Assembly: GCF_003480435.1 (NCBI RefSeq)
Contig: NZ_QUJB01000004.1
Span: 100,580-164,579 of the forward strand
DNA: 64,000 nt
Direction of reading: 5' to 3'
Source of the DNA: Clostridium sp. AM30-24
GTDB lineage: Bacteria > Bacillota > Clostridia > Lachnospirales > Lachnospiraceae
Every line of letters starts with the position of its first letter. The first letter of the stretch is position 1. The notes beneath the pieces are model-generated. The model was not told the DNA's origin. It worked only from the letters and a program-made list of their open reading frames with translations, and ran no database searches. Of the stretch, positions 53,273-62,395 are shown in pieces. The position numbers and the translations under genes were made by a program.

Positions 53273-54193
53273 ATGAATCAGATATATGCGTACAACGCAG
53301 GAAAAGGCGAATGCATCCGCCTACGCTACGGCGATGGCCATAATATTTTTATCGACACAGGTGTAACCCGCTTCGCAGATACATTGAAGCGCCTCTGTCG
53401 GGAGATCGTAGATGCCGGTGAGACGCTGGATCTTCTGATTCTGACGCATGTGGATGATGATCATATTGGTGGGATTCTGGCGCTGCTGCGGATGGGATGG
53501 AAGTGTCCGTTTCGGGAAGTACGGATGAACGGGGCAGACAGTGCCGGAGCGGATAACGCGCAGCTGTCTACGAGGCAGAACTGCGAGGTTGCCAAAATAC
53601 TTAAAAAGCAGCAGGTGAAGATTACTCCGATGACTGCGGGAGATGTCTTCTATGTCGGTGGGGCGGAGATCACGGTGATCCATCCGGGGAAACTTGCGCA
53701 GGATAGGGCATATGGGAAGATTCCGCTTGCGCATTACAAAAGCGATTACGCGGTGGATCTTTCGGAGCTTGCAAAGAGACCGATCACGAAAAAAGATATG
53801 AGCATAAACAATAAAAACAGTGTGGTATTTATTTTCCAATTCCAGGGAAAGCGGTTCCTGTTTACGGGGGATGCCTGGGCGGAGGATATTATTGCGGGGC
53901 TGGGCAGGGAGAAACAGCGGTTTGATCTTGTGAAGCTTCCACATCACGGAGCTGTTGGAAATATATCGGAGGAGTTCCCGGAACATATAAGCTGTGAGAA
54001 TTTCCTGATCTGTACGGACGGAGTGATGCATCCGGATAAGCAGACGGTGGCGAAGCTTCAGAAATGGTACGGGAAGATCAGAATCTCCAGTCCGTCGGAC
54101 TGGTGGAACCGGGGATTTTTTACGGAGAATGATGACAGGGGCTGTATGGAACTGCGCTGCAGAGAAGGTGAGATATTTCAATGGGGAATATAG
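53273..54193 (+). CDS. ComEC-like metallo-beta-lactamase-fold hydrolase
   Basis: A 306-residue cytoplasmic MBL-fold protein without signal peptide or membrane segments. The metal site is THVDDDHIGG (His59, Asp61, Asp63, His64), the ComEC-type variant in which Asp replaces the second His. FLFTGDAWAEDI supplies the bridging Asp and KLPHHGAVGN the later His. Such domains hydrolyse phosphodiesters or act as nucleases. GGGAGAG precedes the ATG. Its stop overlaps the next start by 13 nt, so it forms one unit with the large protease. GC content is higher than in the adjoining operon. The same pairing occurs in bacterial conflict systems (Avs1 has MBL and protease parts). The substrate is unknown. 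Confidence 0.88.
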   Translation: MNQIYAYNAGKGECIRLRYGDGHNIFIDTGVTRFADTLKRLCREIVDAGETLDLLILTHVDDDHIGGILALLRMGWKCPFREVRMNGADSAGADNAQLSTRQNCEVAKILKKQQVKITPMTAGDVFYVGGAEITVIHPGKLAQDRAYGKIPLAHYKSDYAVDLSELAKRPITKKDMSINNKNSVVFIFQFQGKRFLFTGDAWAEDIIAGLGREKQRFDLVKLPHHGAVGNISEEFPEHISCENFLICTDGVMHPDKQTVAKLQKWYGKIRISSPSDWWNRGFFTENDDRGCMELRCREGEIFQWGI

Positions 54194-57100
54194 GGACAGA
54201 GGATAAGACAAGACCATACGCGGTGTATATTACGGATGAGGAAAATACGGCGGAGGGAAGCGGAGTCCTGTTTTATCCGGGCGGAAACCAGCTGTTCGTG
54301 TTTACCTGCGCGCATGTGGTGGATCGGGCGGATAAAATAAAGTTAGTGATCTTAAAAGCAGTTAATATAGAAAGAGACCTCTACCAGGTCTTTCAGATCC
54401 AGGTTCCGAAGGAGCAGATCCTATATTCGCCGCTGGATATCGTGACGGAAGAGGGCGGGGAGAAGATCCATTCGGAGGACATTGCGATCATCCAGGTCCA
54501 GAAACCGGCGGAGCTTCTCATGGAGGAGACTCAGTACTTTTTCGGAGATACGCTGCGGAACAGCCCGGTCTACACCCAGGGGTATCCGAACGGGCTGCCG
54601 GAAAAGTCGAGCCCCATCGGATACCTGGAATGCTTTCATGGCATTGTTGTGGTGAATGCCGCGAATGAGGATAAGTTTTCGCTTCGGATCACAGATGGAT
54701 TTTTAGATCAGGGGAACCGGGTATATGAATTGAAAGGAATCTCGGGCGCCCCTGTCTGGGGTGGACAGGAGACGGACGGGGAGCAGGAGCTGAGCTTACT
54801 GGGGTTGATGTCCAGCGCGTACGGTCAGACCGCGCTGCTGTCGAAGGTATTTGCGACAAAACTACAGCGGATCAGGGTCATGATGAAGGAGAAATTCGGG
54901 ATCGTGATCGAGCGGAAGCTGCTTGGGATTCCGGAGGAGGACGTTGCCTGCGGACAGTATAAGCCGATGGTGTTCGATGGGACGGTGGCTGAACAGGAAC
55001 CGGTATCGGAGAATGAACGGTGGCTCGGGGAGCAGGCGGTAGCGTGCAGATGTCATATTGGAAATCTGCAGCTGCAGAAGGCGATCGATACCGCGAAGGA
55101 GGCGATCGGGGATCCGAGGTTTTCTTCCTGCGGCAAAAAGGTCAGGAAACATCTGATGCAGCATCTCCTTTACTGCTATGAGATCGGGGATCTGGATCAG
55201 GAGTTTGAAGAGCTTGAGGAGACGATGAGAAACGAAGGTCTGCTGGAGGCACATGATCCCATGCGCCATCTGACGCGGTCTTTTATGAAAAAGGAGTATC
55301 GGGAAACGATCGCGGCGGCAGAGAAGTATATCCGAAATGGGAGAGAAAATAAGACGCTGTATGCCTGCGCAAACGTTTTTCTTCTGCTTGCGAGAGCGTA
55401 CGCGGACGAGCTTCCGGTGGAGGAGACCATCGGGAAGCTGATTGATGAGCAGGAAAATTTTGTATATTCCACCGGAGATGAGGATGACACGGCGCTGATC
55501 TACCAGATGATCGGATATGTGTATGGGGAACGGTATCATGATTATGTCAACGCGGTGAGATTTTTAAACAGGTCTTACCGGATCGGCATGGACAGTGTGA
55601 TCCTTGAGTCCCTGGGAGCGGCCTACTATTTCCTTGGAATCTCGGACGCGGTCATGGAAGACGACCGGGTGGATCAGCGGAAGGTCGACCGGAGAGCGCT
55701 CTATAAGGCGCGGGAGTGTTTCCTCAGTGTGAGTCAGAAGGCGGATGAGCTTTTCTGGGCGGGAACGATGCGGAGAGCGGGTCTCTGTATTTACAATACG
55801 TTCTATTTTCTGAGTGACAATTATCGGATCCTTACGGTTTATCCGGATGTGAAGAAATATGTTGAGCCTGTGGATCCGCCGATGGGCGAGGATGCATTCT
55901 GGCGGGATATTGAGATGAAATATGCGAGAGTTATGGCCCAGTCCGGAAATATTGATCTATTTGAGTGTCCGCATATCACGTCCGCGGACCGGATCCTGCT
56001 GGAGACGACAGCGGAGATGAGTCGTTGGAACAATACGGTTGAGCAGATCGCTGTGCAGGCGGGCTGGAGGCGGATCAATGATCCGGAGTTGGAGAAGCAG
56101 TTGAAGAAGGCTGCGGCGGAGACGGAGAACAATATCCGCAGAATGGATGTCCGCGACAGACTTCCTGTTTATATTCAGCTGATGAACCTGTATGGACGGG
56201 GGATGGTTCTGTTTGGATGGAAGAAGATCGACAAGCTAAAATACTGTCTGGAGCGGATCCAGGGGTATCATGACCCGGATGTCATGGAGTCCATGGAGAA
56301 CTATCTATATGAGTTTGAGGCACCGATCGGGGATGTCATCGCGAGATTCCGGGATACGTTTGAGAGAAAGCCAAGTATCATTACCTGGCAGGAGCTGAAC
56401 CATCTTTATATCAGGCATGGGATGATGGACCGGGTGGACGCGATGTACAAGGAGCTCTTTGCGGACCGGCGGGAGCTGATCGAGGAGGAACCGGAGTACG
56501 CGTACCGGGCGTATATCGATTATGTGACGATGTACCACCGGGACCTGAAGGATGCGCTCCAGTGTTATCTTGATTCGAAGGAGACATTCCGGGATACGGA
56601 CATCGAGGGATTCTGGGAGCTGGAGCTCATGCTGTACTCGAACACGTTTAATGAGCCTGAGCGGTTTGAGACGGAACGGCAATCGTTTCTGGAACGGGGG
56701 CTGATCACGGAGGAACAGTTTCACCGCACGGCTCTGATCGCGTATCTGACGAATCTTAAGACGGAAAAGGCAATGGAACATTTTCGGGCGCTTAAGGATC
56801 AGCCGCATCCGGTGGATCCTATGACGGGAATGGTCCTTGCGAGACCGGAGGAGATCCATTTTCTGAACTGGATCAGGAAGGTGCAGCCGCATCATATATT
56901 GGACGGCTCCGACAAGACGAGACAGAGGGCAGAGCAGGTGATTCGGGGATATTCTTCGGAATCCTGGCATGTGGAAGCAGACGAGGCTATGAAAAAACGG
57001 TTCCAGATCGATAAGAGGATCGCGCTGGATGCTTGGGGGCTTTATATTCTCGTGGAAACGGCAGGGCTGGATATATTAAAGAAGCTGGACATGGTCTTCG

Positions 57101-57408
57101 TGCCGCATATGACGGTGATACAGCTGTTGGACGATCTGGCGAAGACCGGAAGTGATAAGGTACGGGAGATCCTGGACTTTATCGGCTCAGAGCCGAATAT
57201 CCGGCTGCAGTCGGCGGGATTTAAAGCACAGATGCCGGTCCGGAACGCGGTAGAGCGGTACAGTGAGACGGCTGCTGCGGTCGCGGTTGGAAAGGAGCAG
57301 GATGCCCTGATCGTTCTCGGAGATCCGAAGCTGGCGCCGCAGTTAGTTGAGAGGTACAGGCATTTGATTCTGCGGGTGAATGAGTTGGAGACTTTGTTGG
57401 GCGCGTGA
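54181..57408 (+). CDS. Trypsin-like protease with TPR-like middle and PIN-like C-terminus
   Basis: A 1075-residue protein with no signal peptide, so cytoplasmic. Residues ~10-235 are a trypsin-fold protease with an intact-looking triad: His45 (FTCAHVVD), Asp100 (SEDIAIIQV) and Ser188 (LKGISGAPVWG). Residues ~275-930 are largely helical and contain TPR-like units (for example DYVNAVRFLNRSYRIGMDSV...ESLGAAYYFLG). The last ~130 residues (RIALDAWGLYILVETAGL, FVPHMTVIQLLDDL, DALIVLGDPKL) resemble a PIN-domain RNase with spaced acidic residues; this call is less certain. The coupled MBL gene and absence of any polysaccharide motif suggest a sensor-effector of a conflict (defence) system. No STAND or other NTPase accompanies it. 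Confidence 0.82.
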   Translation: MGNIGTEDKTRPYAVYITDEENTAEGSGVLFYPGGNQLFVFTCAHVVDRADKIKLVILKAVNIERDLYQVFQIQVPKEQILYSPLDIVTEEGGEKIHSEDIAIIQVQKPAELLMEETQYFFGDTLRNSPVYTQGYPNGLPEKSSPIGYLECFHGIVVVNAANEDKFSLRITDGFLDQGNRVYELKGISGAPVWGGQETDGEQELSLLGLMSSAYGQTALLSKVFATKLQRIRVMMKEKFGIVIERKLLGIPEEDVACGQYKPMVFDGTVAEQEPVSENERWLGEQAVACRCHIGNLQLQKAIDTAKEAIGDPRFSSCGKKVRKHLMQHLLYCYEIGDLDQEFEELEETMRNEGLLEAHDPMRHLTRSFMKKEYRETIAAAEKYIRNGRENKTLYACANVFLLLARAYADELPVEETIGKLIDEQENFVYSTGDEDDTALIYQMIGYVYGERYHDYVNAVRFLNRSYRIGMDSVILESLGAAYYFLGISDAVMEDDRVDQRKVDRRALYKARECFLSVSQKADELFWAGTMRRAGLCIYNTFYFLSDNYRILTVYPDVKKYVEPVDPPMGEDAFWRDIEMKYARVMAQSGNIDLFECPHITSADRILLETTAEMSRWNNTVEQIAVQAGWRRINDPELEKQLKKAAAETENNIRRMDVRDRLPVYIQLMNLYGRGMVLFGWKKIDKLKYCLERIQGYHDPDVMESMENYLYEFEAPIGDVIARFRDTFERKPSIITWQELNHLYIRHGMMDRVDAMYKELFADRRELIEEEPEYAYRAYIDYVTMYHRDLKDALQCYLDSKETFRDTDIEGFWELELMLYSNTFNEPERFETERQSFLERGLITEEQFHRTALIAYLTNLKTEKAMEHFRALKDQPHPVDPMTGMVLARPEEIHFLNWIRKVQPHHILDGSDKTRQRAEQVIRGYSSESWHVEADEAMKKRFQIDKRIALDAWGLYILVETAGLDILKKLDMVFVPHMTVIQLLDDLAKTGSDKVREILDFIGSEPNIRLQSAGFKAQMPVRNAVERYSETAAAVAVGKEQDALIVLGDPKLAPQLVERYRHLILRVNELETLLGA

Positions 57409-57586
57409 ATTGGGGGCGCAGCGCAGGAACCGTGATCAACTGGAAAACTATGTATGGAAATATAGTGAAATTTGTCTTTTGCAAACGGGAAATCTATGGT
57501 AGAATAGTTGGGTGTATGTCGGCATTTTTCGGGTAAGACTATGTCGAAATTCATAGAAAAGTAAGGTATTAGGACAGGTTCTATGT

Positions 57587-57592
57587 TATAAT
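57587..57592 (+). promoter_or_regulatory. Extended -10 promoter before the second priming transferase
   Basis: TGTTATAAT (extended -10) lies 30 nt before the ATG at 57622, with no good -35 at 17 nt. An additional TTGCAA...TAGAAT pair lies about 90 nt upstream. Confidence 0.5.
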
Positions 57593-57621
57593 AGGTAAGA
57601 TAGAATCTGGGAGAGAGTATT

Positions 57622-59037
57622 ATGTACGAAAAGAAGAAAACTTTTGAGAGTATCCTGGTACTGATCGTGGACTTGTGCAGTCTGATCGTCAGTATGGGAC
57701 TTGCCTTCTGGCTCCGCTACGGAATCTTTTATGGAAGGGATGAACACGGAGACCAGATCTGGCTTCTGGTTTTTGCGGTAGCCCTGTATGGTCTGATGTT
57801 TGTGCTGATGGATTTCAGCCATCATTTTTTCCGGAGAGGAATGTTTGATGAGCTTGTGAGCGTTGTGAAGTCTGAGGTGATTTTTTCAGCAGTCCTGATT
57901 CTGGCGCTGTTTGTGATGCACCGTTCTGCGGATCTCTCGCGTCTCGTGTTCGGTTATCAGATTGTGATCAATACGGTCGTGATGTATGCGGCTCGGGTGA
58001 TCTTTAAGCAGTATATGGTAAAGGTCTACCGGAACAGTCGCCATAGCAACCGCCTTCTCGTTGTGACTTCATCAGACCAGGCGGAGAATGTGCTCGAGAA
58101 CCTTAAGGAGTACAATGAGTGGAACCGAACGATCGCGGGACTGGTACTTACAGATACGGCACAGGTAAGTGAGATCAATGAGATTCCGGTTGTTGCGCAT
58201 AGTAAGGACTTCTTAAATTATGTGATCCGGAACGATGTGGATGAAGTCTTTATTATCGATGATAAGATGATGCGTACGCCGCTGATGGATGAGTGGGTGC
58301 GTGAGCTGGAGCAGATGGGGATTATCGTCGATGTGAATATCGACGCGTTTGACCTTTCGATTTCCGGTAAGAAGACGCTTAACAGGGTTGGAAAGTACGC
58401 GGTCGTCAGCTTTGCGAGAAATCTCTTCTCAACGAGACAGATGATCGCAAAAAGGGCGCTCGATATTGTTGGCAGTTTGGTCGGAATGGTGATCCTTGGA
58501 ATTGCTACGATCTTTGTCGCACCGGCGATCAAGCTGGATTCGCCGGGACCGGTGTTCTTTGGACAGACCCGTGTCGGAAAGAATGGACGTAAGTTTACGT
58601 TCTATAAGTTCCGCTCTATGTATAAGGATGCGGAGGCGAGAAAGAAAGAGCTGATGGCTTCGAACGAAGTAAAGGGTCTGATGTTCAAGATGGAAGATGA
58701 TCCGCGGATCACGAAGGTTGGAAAGTTTATCCGTAAGACGAGTATCGATGAGCTGCCGCAGTTCTGGAATGTGCTTCGGGGTGATATGAGTCTTGTCGGA
58801 ACGAGACCACCGACCGTTGATGAGTTTGAGCATTATGAGGCGAAGCACAAGTGCCGTCTCAGCATGACGCCTGGACTTACCGGTCTCTGGCAGATCAGCG
58901 GGCGAAGTGATATCAAGGACTTCGATGAGGTTGTCCGCCTGGACATGCAGTACATAGACAACTGGTCGATCTTAAAGGATATTAAGATTCTGATCTTAAC
59001 GGTCAAGGTTGTATTGACAGGGCGTGGATCGAGATAA
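57622..59037 (+). CDS. Polyprenyl-phosphate sugar-1-phosphate transferase (priming PGT)
   Basis: A 471-residue WcaJ/CpsE-type enzyme that starts polysaccharide repeat units on undecaprenyl phosphate. Four or five N-terminal membrane segments (residues ~10-130), a CoA-binding-like domain (NRLLVVTSSDQAENVLENL), and the catalytic domain: KRALDIVGSLVGMVILG, GPVFFGQTRVGKNGRKF, YKFRSMYKDAEAR, KTSIDELPQFWNVLRGDMSL, VGTRPPTVDEFE and TPGLTGLWQISGRS. The ending GLWQISGRSD is typical of glucose/galactose-1-phosphate transferases. GGGAGAG precedes the ATG. With Wzz downstream it may serve the 26-53 kb operons, which carry no PGT of their own. Confidence 0.92.
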   Translation: MYEKKKTFESILVLIVDLCSLIVSMGLAFWLRYGIFYGRDEHGDQIWLLVFAVALYGLMFVLMDFSHHFFRRGMFDELVSVVKSEVIFSAVLILALFVMHRSADLSRLVFGYQIVINTVVMYAARVIFKQYMVKVYRNSRHSNRLLVVTSSDQAENVLENLKEYNEWNRTIAGLVLTDTAQVSEINEIPVVAHSKDFLNYVIRNDVDEVFIIDDKMMRTPLMDEWVRELEQMGIIVDVNIDAFDLSISGKKTLNRVGKYAVVSFARNLFSTRQMIAKRALDIVGSLVGMVILGIATIFVAPAIKLDSPGPVFFGQTRVGKNGRKFTFYKFRSMYKDAEARKKELMASNEVKGLMFKMEDDPRITKVGKFIRKTSIDELPQFWNVLRGDMSLVGTRPPTVDEFEHYEAKHKCRLSMTPGLTGLWQISGRSDIKDFDEVVRLDMQYIDNWSILKDIKILILTVKVVLTGRGSR

Positions 59038-59058
59038 AAAATTAAAAGGAGAAGGAAG

Positions 59059-60450
59059 ATGGACTACAATACAGACGAGCAGGAGATCGATTTAAAAGAT
59101 TTGATGTTTGCGGTATTCCATAAGTGGAGGCCGGTGATTCTTGTGGCGGTTATCTGCGGACTGCTTTTAGGCGGTGTGAAGGGATATATGACCTATAAGA
59201 GCCAGAGTGATCCGGAGGTAAGGAAAGAGGCAGATCTGACTTATTCTGCAGATCTGGAGCTTTATGAGAAGAATAAAGAGACATATGAGAGAGAGATCGA
59301 GAATCTGAGGACTGATATTATCAATCAGCAGGATTACCTGGACAATTCGATCTGGATCAATATGAGTCCGTATGATGTCGGTGAGGCGAGAGTTGATCTC
59401 TATGTTTCCACCGGATATGAGATCATGCCGGGAATGACTTACCAGAACCGCGACTATACGGATACGATCCTTCAGGCATACCAGTCGATGCTGACAAGCA
59501 GCGCGGTGATGGAGGATGTCGCGAAGAAAGTCGGCACGGAGTCCAGATATCTGAAAGAGCTTGTGACCGTGACGATTGGAACGATTGGTACGAATGGAAA
59601 CCAGTTCAGCCGTCTTCTTACCATTGATGTGTATCATACAAGTAAGGAAGAGGCGAAGAAGGTTCTTGACGCGTTTATCGCACATGTAAATGAGATGCAG
59701 GCGCAGATCACGGCAAGCATCGGAGAACATACGGTTTCTACTGTTAATGAGAGCGTCAGCACGCTTGTAAATCTGGACCTGGCAGATCTTCAGAAGACGC
59801 AGTCTCAAAAAATCACAGACTTAAATGACAGTCTTCAGGAGAAACAGACAGAGCTTGATGAACTTGAGGAGCCAAAGAGAGAGGATTCTTCCAAGAAAGC
59901 TGCAGTGAAGAGTGCGATCAAATTTGGTCTGGTAGGCGGCTTCGGCGGAGCGTTCCTCGTTGCGTTTATTGTTTGCGTGGCGTTCCTTATGGGAGATAAG
60001 GTTTATTCTTCCAGGGAGCTGAAGGAACGGTATAAGGTGAAGATCCTTGGAAAGCTGTCTGCCGGGAAGAAGGTTGGCGCGATCGACGCATGGCTGAATC
60101 GTCTGGAAGGCCGGGCTTGCAATGTCGATGAGGCGGTGGAGTATAAGCTGATCGCGGCGAATGTGAAGAACTATGCGGGGGATATGAAGAAGATCCTTGT
60201 TACGGGCAGTGCGGATGCTGGCGTGCTGGCGCATGCGGTGGAGGCGTTGAAGAGTGAGCTTGGAGAGATCCAGGTTGTGGCTGGAAATAATATGCTTGAG
60301 GACGTACAGACGGTTAGAGAGCTTCCAGAGTGTGACGGAGTCATTCTCGTAGAACAGTGCGGAGTGTCAAAGTACAGCGCTGTGGAAGCGGAGATTGAGA
60401 AGATTCTTGATCTTAAGAAGAGCGTTGTTGGCTGTGTTGTATTTGAATAG
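59059..60450 (+). CDS. Wzz-type chain-length protein with degenerate BY-kinase domain
   Basis: A 463-residue membrane protein. Residues ~27-50 and ~293-317 are membrane segments framing an outside coiled-coil-rich region, as in Wzz/CapA proteins that set polymer length. The cytoplasmic C-terminus resembles a bacterial tyrosine-kinase (CapB) fold: KKILVTGSADAGVLAHAVEA stands where Walker A (GEGKS/T) should be, and CDGVILVEQCGVSKYS resembles the late kinase strand. The Gly-Lys-Ser is missing and there is no Tyr-rich tail, so it is probably a pseudokinase or scaffold. AAGGAGAAGGAAG precedes the ATG, 21 nt after the PGT. Confidence 0.85.
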   Translation: MDYNTDEQEIDLKDLMFAVFHKWRPVILVAVICGLLLGGVKGYMTYKSQSDPEVRKEADLTYSADLELYEKNKETYEREIENLRTDIINQQDYLDNSIWINMSPYDVGEARVDLYVSTGYEIMPGMTYQNRDYTDTILQAYQSMLTSSAVMEDVAKKVGTESRYLKELVTVTIGTIGTNGNQFSRLLTIDVYHTSKEEAKKVLDAFIAHVNEMQAQITASIGEHTVSTVNESVSTLVNLDLADLQKTQSQKITDLNDSLQEKQTELDELEEPKREDSSKKAAVKSAIKFGLVGGFGGAFLVAFIVCVAFLMGDKVYSSRELKERYKVKILGKLSAGKKVGAIDAWLNRLEGRACNVDEAVEYKLIAANVKNYAGDMKKILVTGSADAGVLAHAVEALKSELGEIQVVAGNNMLEDVQTVRELPECDGVILVEQCGVSKYSAVEAEIEKILDLKKSVVGCVVFE

Positions 60451-60474
60451 AATAAACAGATAGCAGGAAACTGG

Positions 60475-60506
60475 CAGGGACTGGATTTTTGAGAATCGGG
60501 TCCCTG
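60475..60506 (+). promoter_or_regulatory. Hairpin upstream of glmS
   Basis: CAGGGAC (60475-60481) and GTCCCTG (60500-60506) form a perfect 7-bp stem, with 106 nt between the wzz stop and the glmS start. No T-run follows. The gap is too short and lacks the conserved core for a glmS ribozyme. Confidence 0.4.
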
Positions 60507-60556
60507 TTGGTGTATAGAAACGAAACGGAATTGATGAAAATGACGGAGGAATATAT

Positions 60557-62395
60557 ATGTGTGGAATTGTTGGATTTACAGGACATAGACAGGCGGCACC
60601 GGTGCTGCTGGATGGACTCGCAAAGCTGGAGTATCGCGGGTATGATTCGGCGGGACTTGCAGTGCGTGACGGCGAAAAAGAGGTGGAGATCGTAAAGGCG
60701 AAAGGTCGCCTGCGCGTTCTTGCGGAAAAGACGAATGATGGAATGGCGCTGCATGGAACATGCGGAATCGGGCATACACGCTGGGCGACACACGGGGAGC
60801 CGAGTGAGCTGAACGCACATCCGCACTGCAGTGATGATAGAAATGTGGTCGGTGTTCATAATGGTATTATTGAAAATTATCAGGAACTTCGGGAAAAACT
60901 GCAGCACAAGGGATATAACTTCTATTCTGATACGGATACAGAGGTTGCGATTAAGCTGATTGATTATTACTATAAGAAGTATGAACATACGCCGGTGGAT
61001 GCGATCAATCATGCGATGGTGCGGATCCGCGGTTCTTACGCGCTGGCCATCATGTTCAGGGACTATCCGGAAGAGATCTATGCGGCGAGAAAGGACAGCC
61101 CGATGATCATCGGTGTTGCGGACGGCGAATCTTTTGTCGCGTCGGACGTTCCGGCTATCTTAAAATACACAAGAAATGTTTATTATATTGGAAATATGGA
61201 ACTCTGCCGTCTGCAGAAGGGAAATGTGACGTTCTACAATCTGGACGGTGATGAGATCGAGAAAGATCTGGTGGAGATCCAGTGGGATGCGGAAGCCGCG
61301 GAGAAAGCGGGCTTTGAGCATTTTATGATGAAGGAGATCCATGAGCAGCCGAAAGCGGTCCGTGATACAATAAATTCGGTTGTCCGGGATGGTAAGATCG
61401 ATCTTGGCGGAGTAGGAATCACGGAGGAAGAGATCCAGAAGCTGCAGCAGATCTATATTGTTGCCTGTGGTTCCGCGTACCATGTTGGTGTTGCGGCCCA
61501 GTATGTGATCGAGGATCTGGCGCAGATCCCGGTCCGTGTGGAGCTGGCGTCGGAATTCCGTTACCGGAGAATGCTGTTTACGCCGAATTCTCTTGTGATC
61601 ATCGTAAGCCAGTCCGGAGAGACGGCGGACAGTCTTGCGGCGCTCCGGGAGGCGAAGGCTCATGGTGTTAAGACGTTAGCGATCGTTAATGTAGTCGGAT
61701 CCACAATCGCCCGGGAAGCGGACCATGTTTTCTACACGCTTGCGGGACCGGAGATCGCGGTTGCGACGACGAAGGCGTACGGCACACAGCTGATCGCGTC
61801 CTATATTTTATCCATCGAACTTGCCCGTGTCCGCGGAATGATCGATGAGGACAGGGCAGCGGAGCTGATCGCGGAGCTTCAGACGATCCCGGATAAGATC
61901 GAGAAGCTTCTCGAGGACAAAGAACGGATCCAGTGGTTTGCGGCGAAGCAGATGAACGCACAGAATATGTTCTTTATCGGCCGTGGAATCGACTATGCGG
62001 TGAGCCTGGAAGGCAGTCTTAAGATGAAGGAGATCAGCTATATCCACTCCGAGGCCTATGCGGCCGGGGAGCTGAAACATGGAACAATCAGTCTGATTGA
62101 GCCGGGAACGCTGGTGATCGGTGTTTTGACACAGCAGGATCTCTATGAGAAGACTGTCAGCAACATGGTCGAGTGCAAGAGCCGTGGGGCGTATCTGATG
62201 GCGCTCACGACGTATGGAAATTACAGCATCGAGGACTGCGCGGAGTTTGTGATCTATATCCCGAAGACGGATCCGCTGTTTGCGGCGAGTCTGGCGGTGA
62301 TTCCGCTGCAGCTTATGGGGTATTATGTTTCGGTGGCGAAAGGGTTGGATGTGGACAAACCTAGGAATTTGGCGAAGAGTGTGACGGTGGAGTAA
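60557..62395 (+). CDS. glmS: Glutamine--fructose-6-phosphate aminotransferase (isomerizing)
   Basis: A 612-residue full-length GlmS, which makes glucosamine-6-phosphate for UDP-GlcNAc. The N-terminal glutaminase starts MCGIVGF with nucleophile Cys2, then GYDSAGLAV, GHTRWATHGEPS and HNGIIENY. The two SIS domains carry VACGSAYHVG, SQSGETADSLAALREAK, TKAYGTQL and FFIGRGIDYAVSLEGSLKMK. The C-terminus PRNLAKSVTVE is the active-site tail. GGAGG lies 7 nt before the ATG. Placement after the PGT and Wzz genes suits supply of amino-sugar precursors. Confidence 0.97.
   Translation: MCGIVGFTGHRQAAPVLLDGLAKLEYRGYDSAGLAVRDGEKEVEIVKAKGRLRVLAEKTNDGMALHGTCGIGHTRWATHGEPSELNAHPHCSDDRNVVGVHNGIIENYQELREKLQHKGYNFYSDTDTEVAIKLIDYYYKKYEHTPVDAINHAMVRIRGSYALAIMFRDYPEEIYAARKDSPMIIGVADGESFVASDVPAILKYTRNVYYIGNMELCRLQKGNVTFYNLDGDEIEKDLVEIQWDAEAAEKAGFEHFMMKEIHEQPKAVRDTINSVVRDGKIDLGGVGITEEEIQKLQQIYIVACGSAYHVGVAAQYVIEDLAQIPVRVELASEFRYRRMLFTPNSLVIIVSQSGETADSLAALREAKAHGVKTLAIVNVVGSTIAREADHVFYTLAGPEIAVATTKAYGTQLIASYILSIELARVRGMIDEDRAAELIAELQTIPDKIEKLLEDKERIQWFAAKQMNAQNMFFIGRGIDYAVSLEGSLKMKEISYIHSEAYAAGELKHGTISLIEPGTLVIGVLTQQDLYEKTVSNMVECKSRGAYLMALTTYGNYSIEDCAEFVIYIPKTDPLFAASLAVIPLQLMGYYVSVAKGLDVDKPRNLAKSVTVE

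Noticed and set aside
53321..54217. 298-codon antisense frame opposite the MBL gene
   Set aside because: Opposite strand of a gene with clear catalytic motifs; residue composition (His/Arg/Leu-rich) is typical of a shadow frame.
54181..57408. Secreted HtrA-like housekeeping protease
   Set aside because: No signal peptide, membrane anchor or PDZ domain. The long helical body and coupled MBL gene do not fit HtrA.
60451..60556. glmS ribozyme upstream of glmS
   Set aside because: The gap to the previous gene is only 106 nt, shorter than the ribozyme, and the conserved core pairing is not seen. Only a 7-bp hairpin is present.
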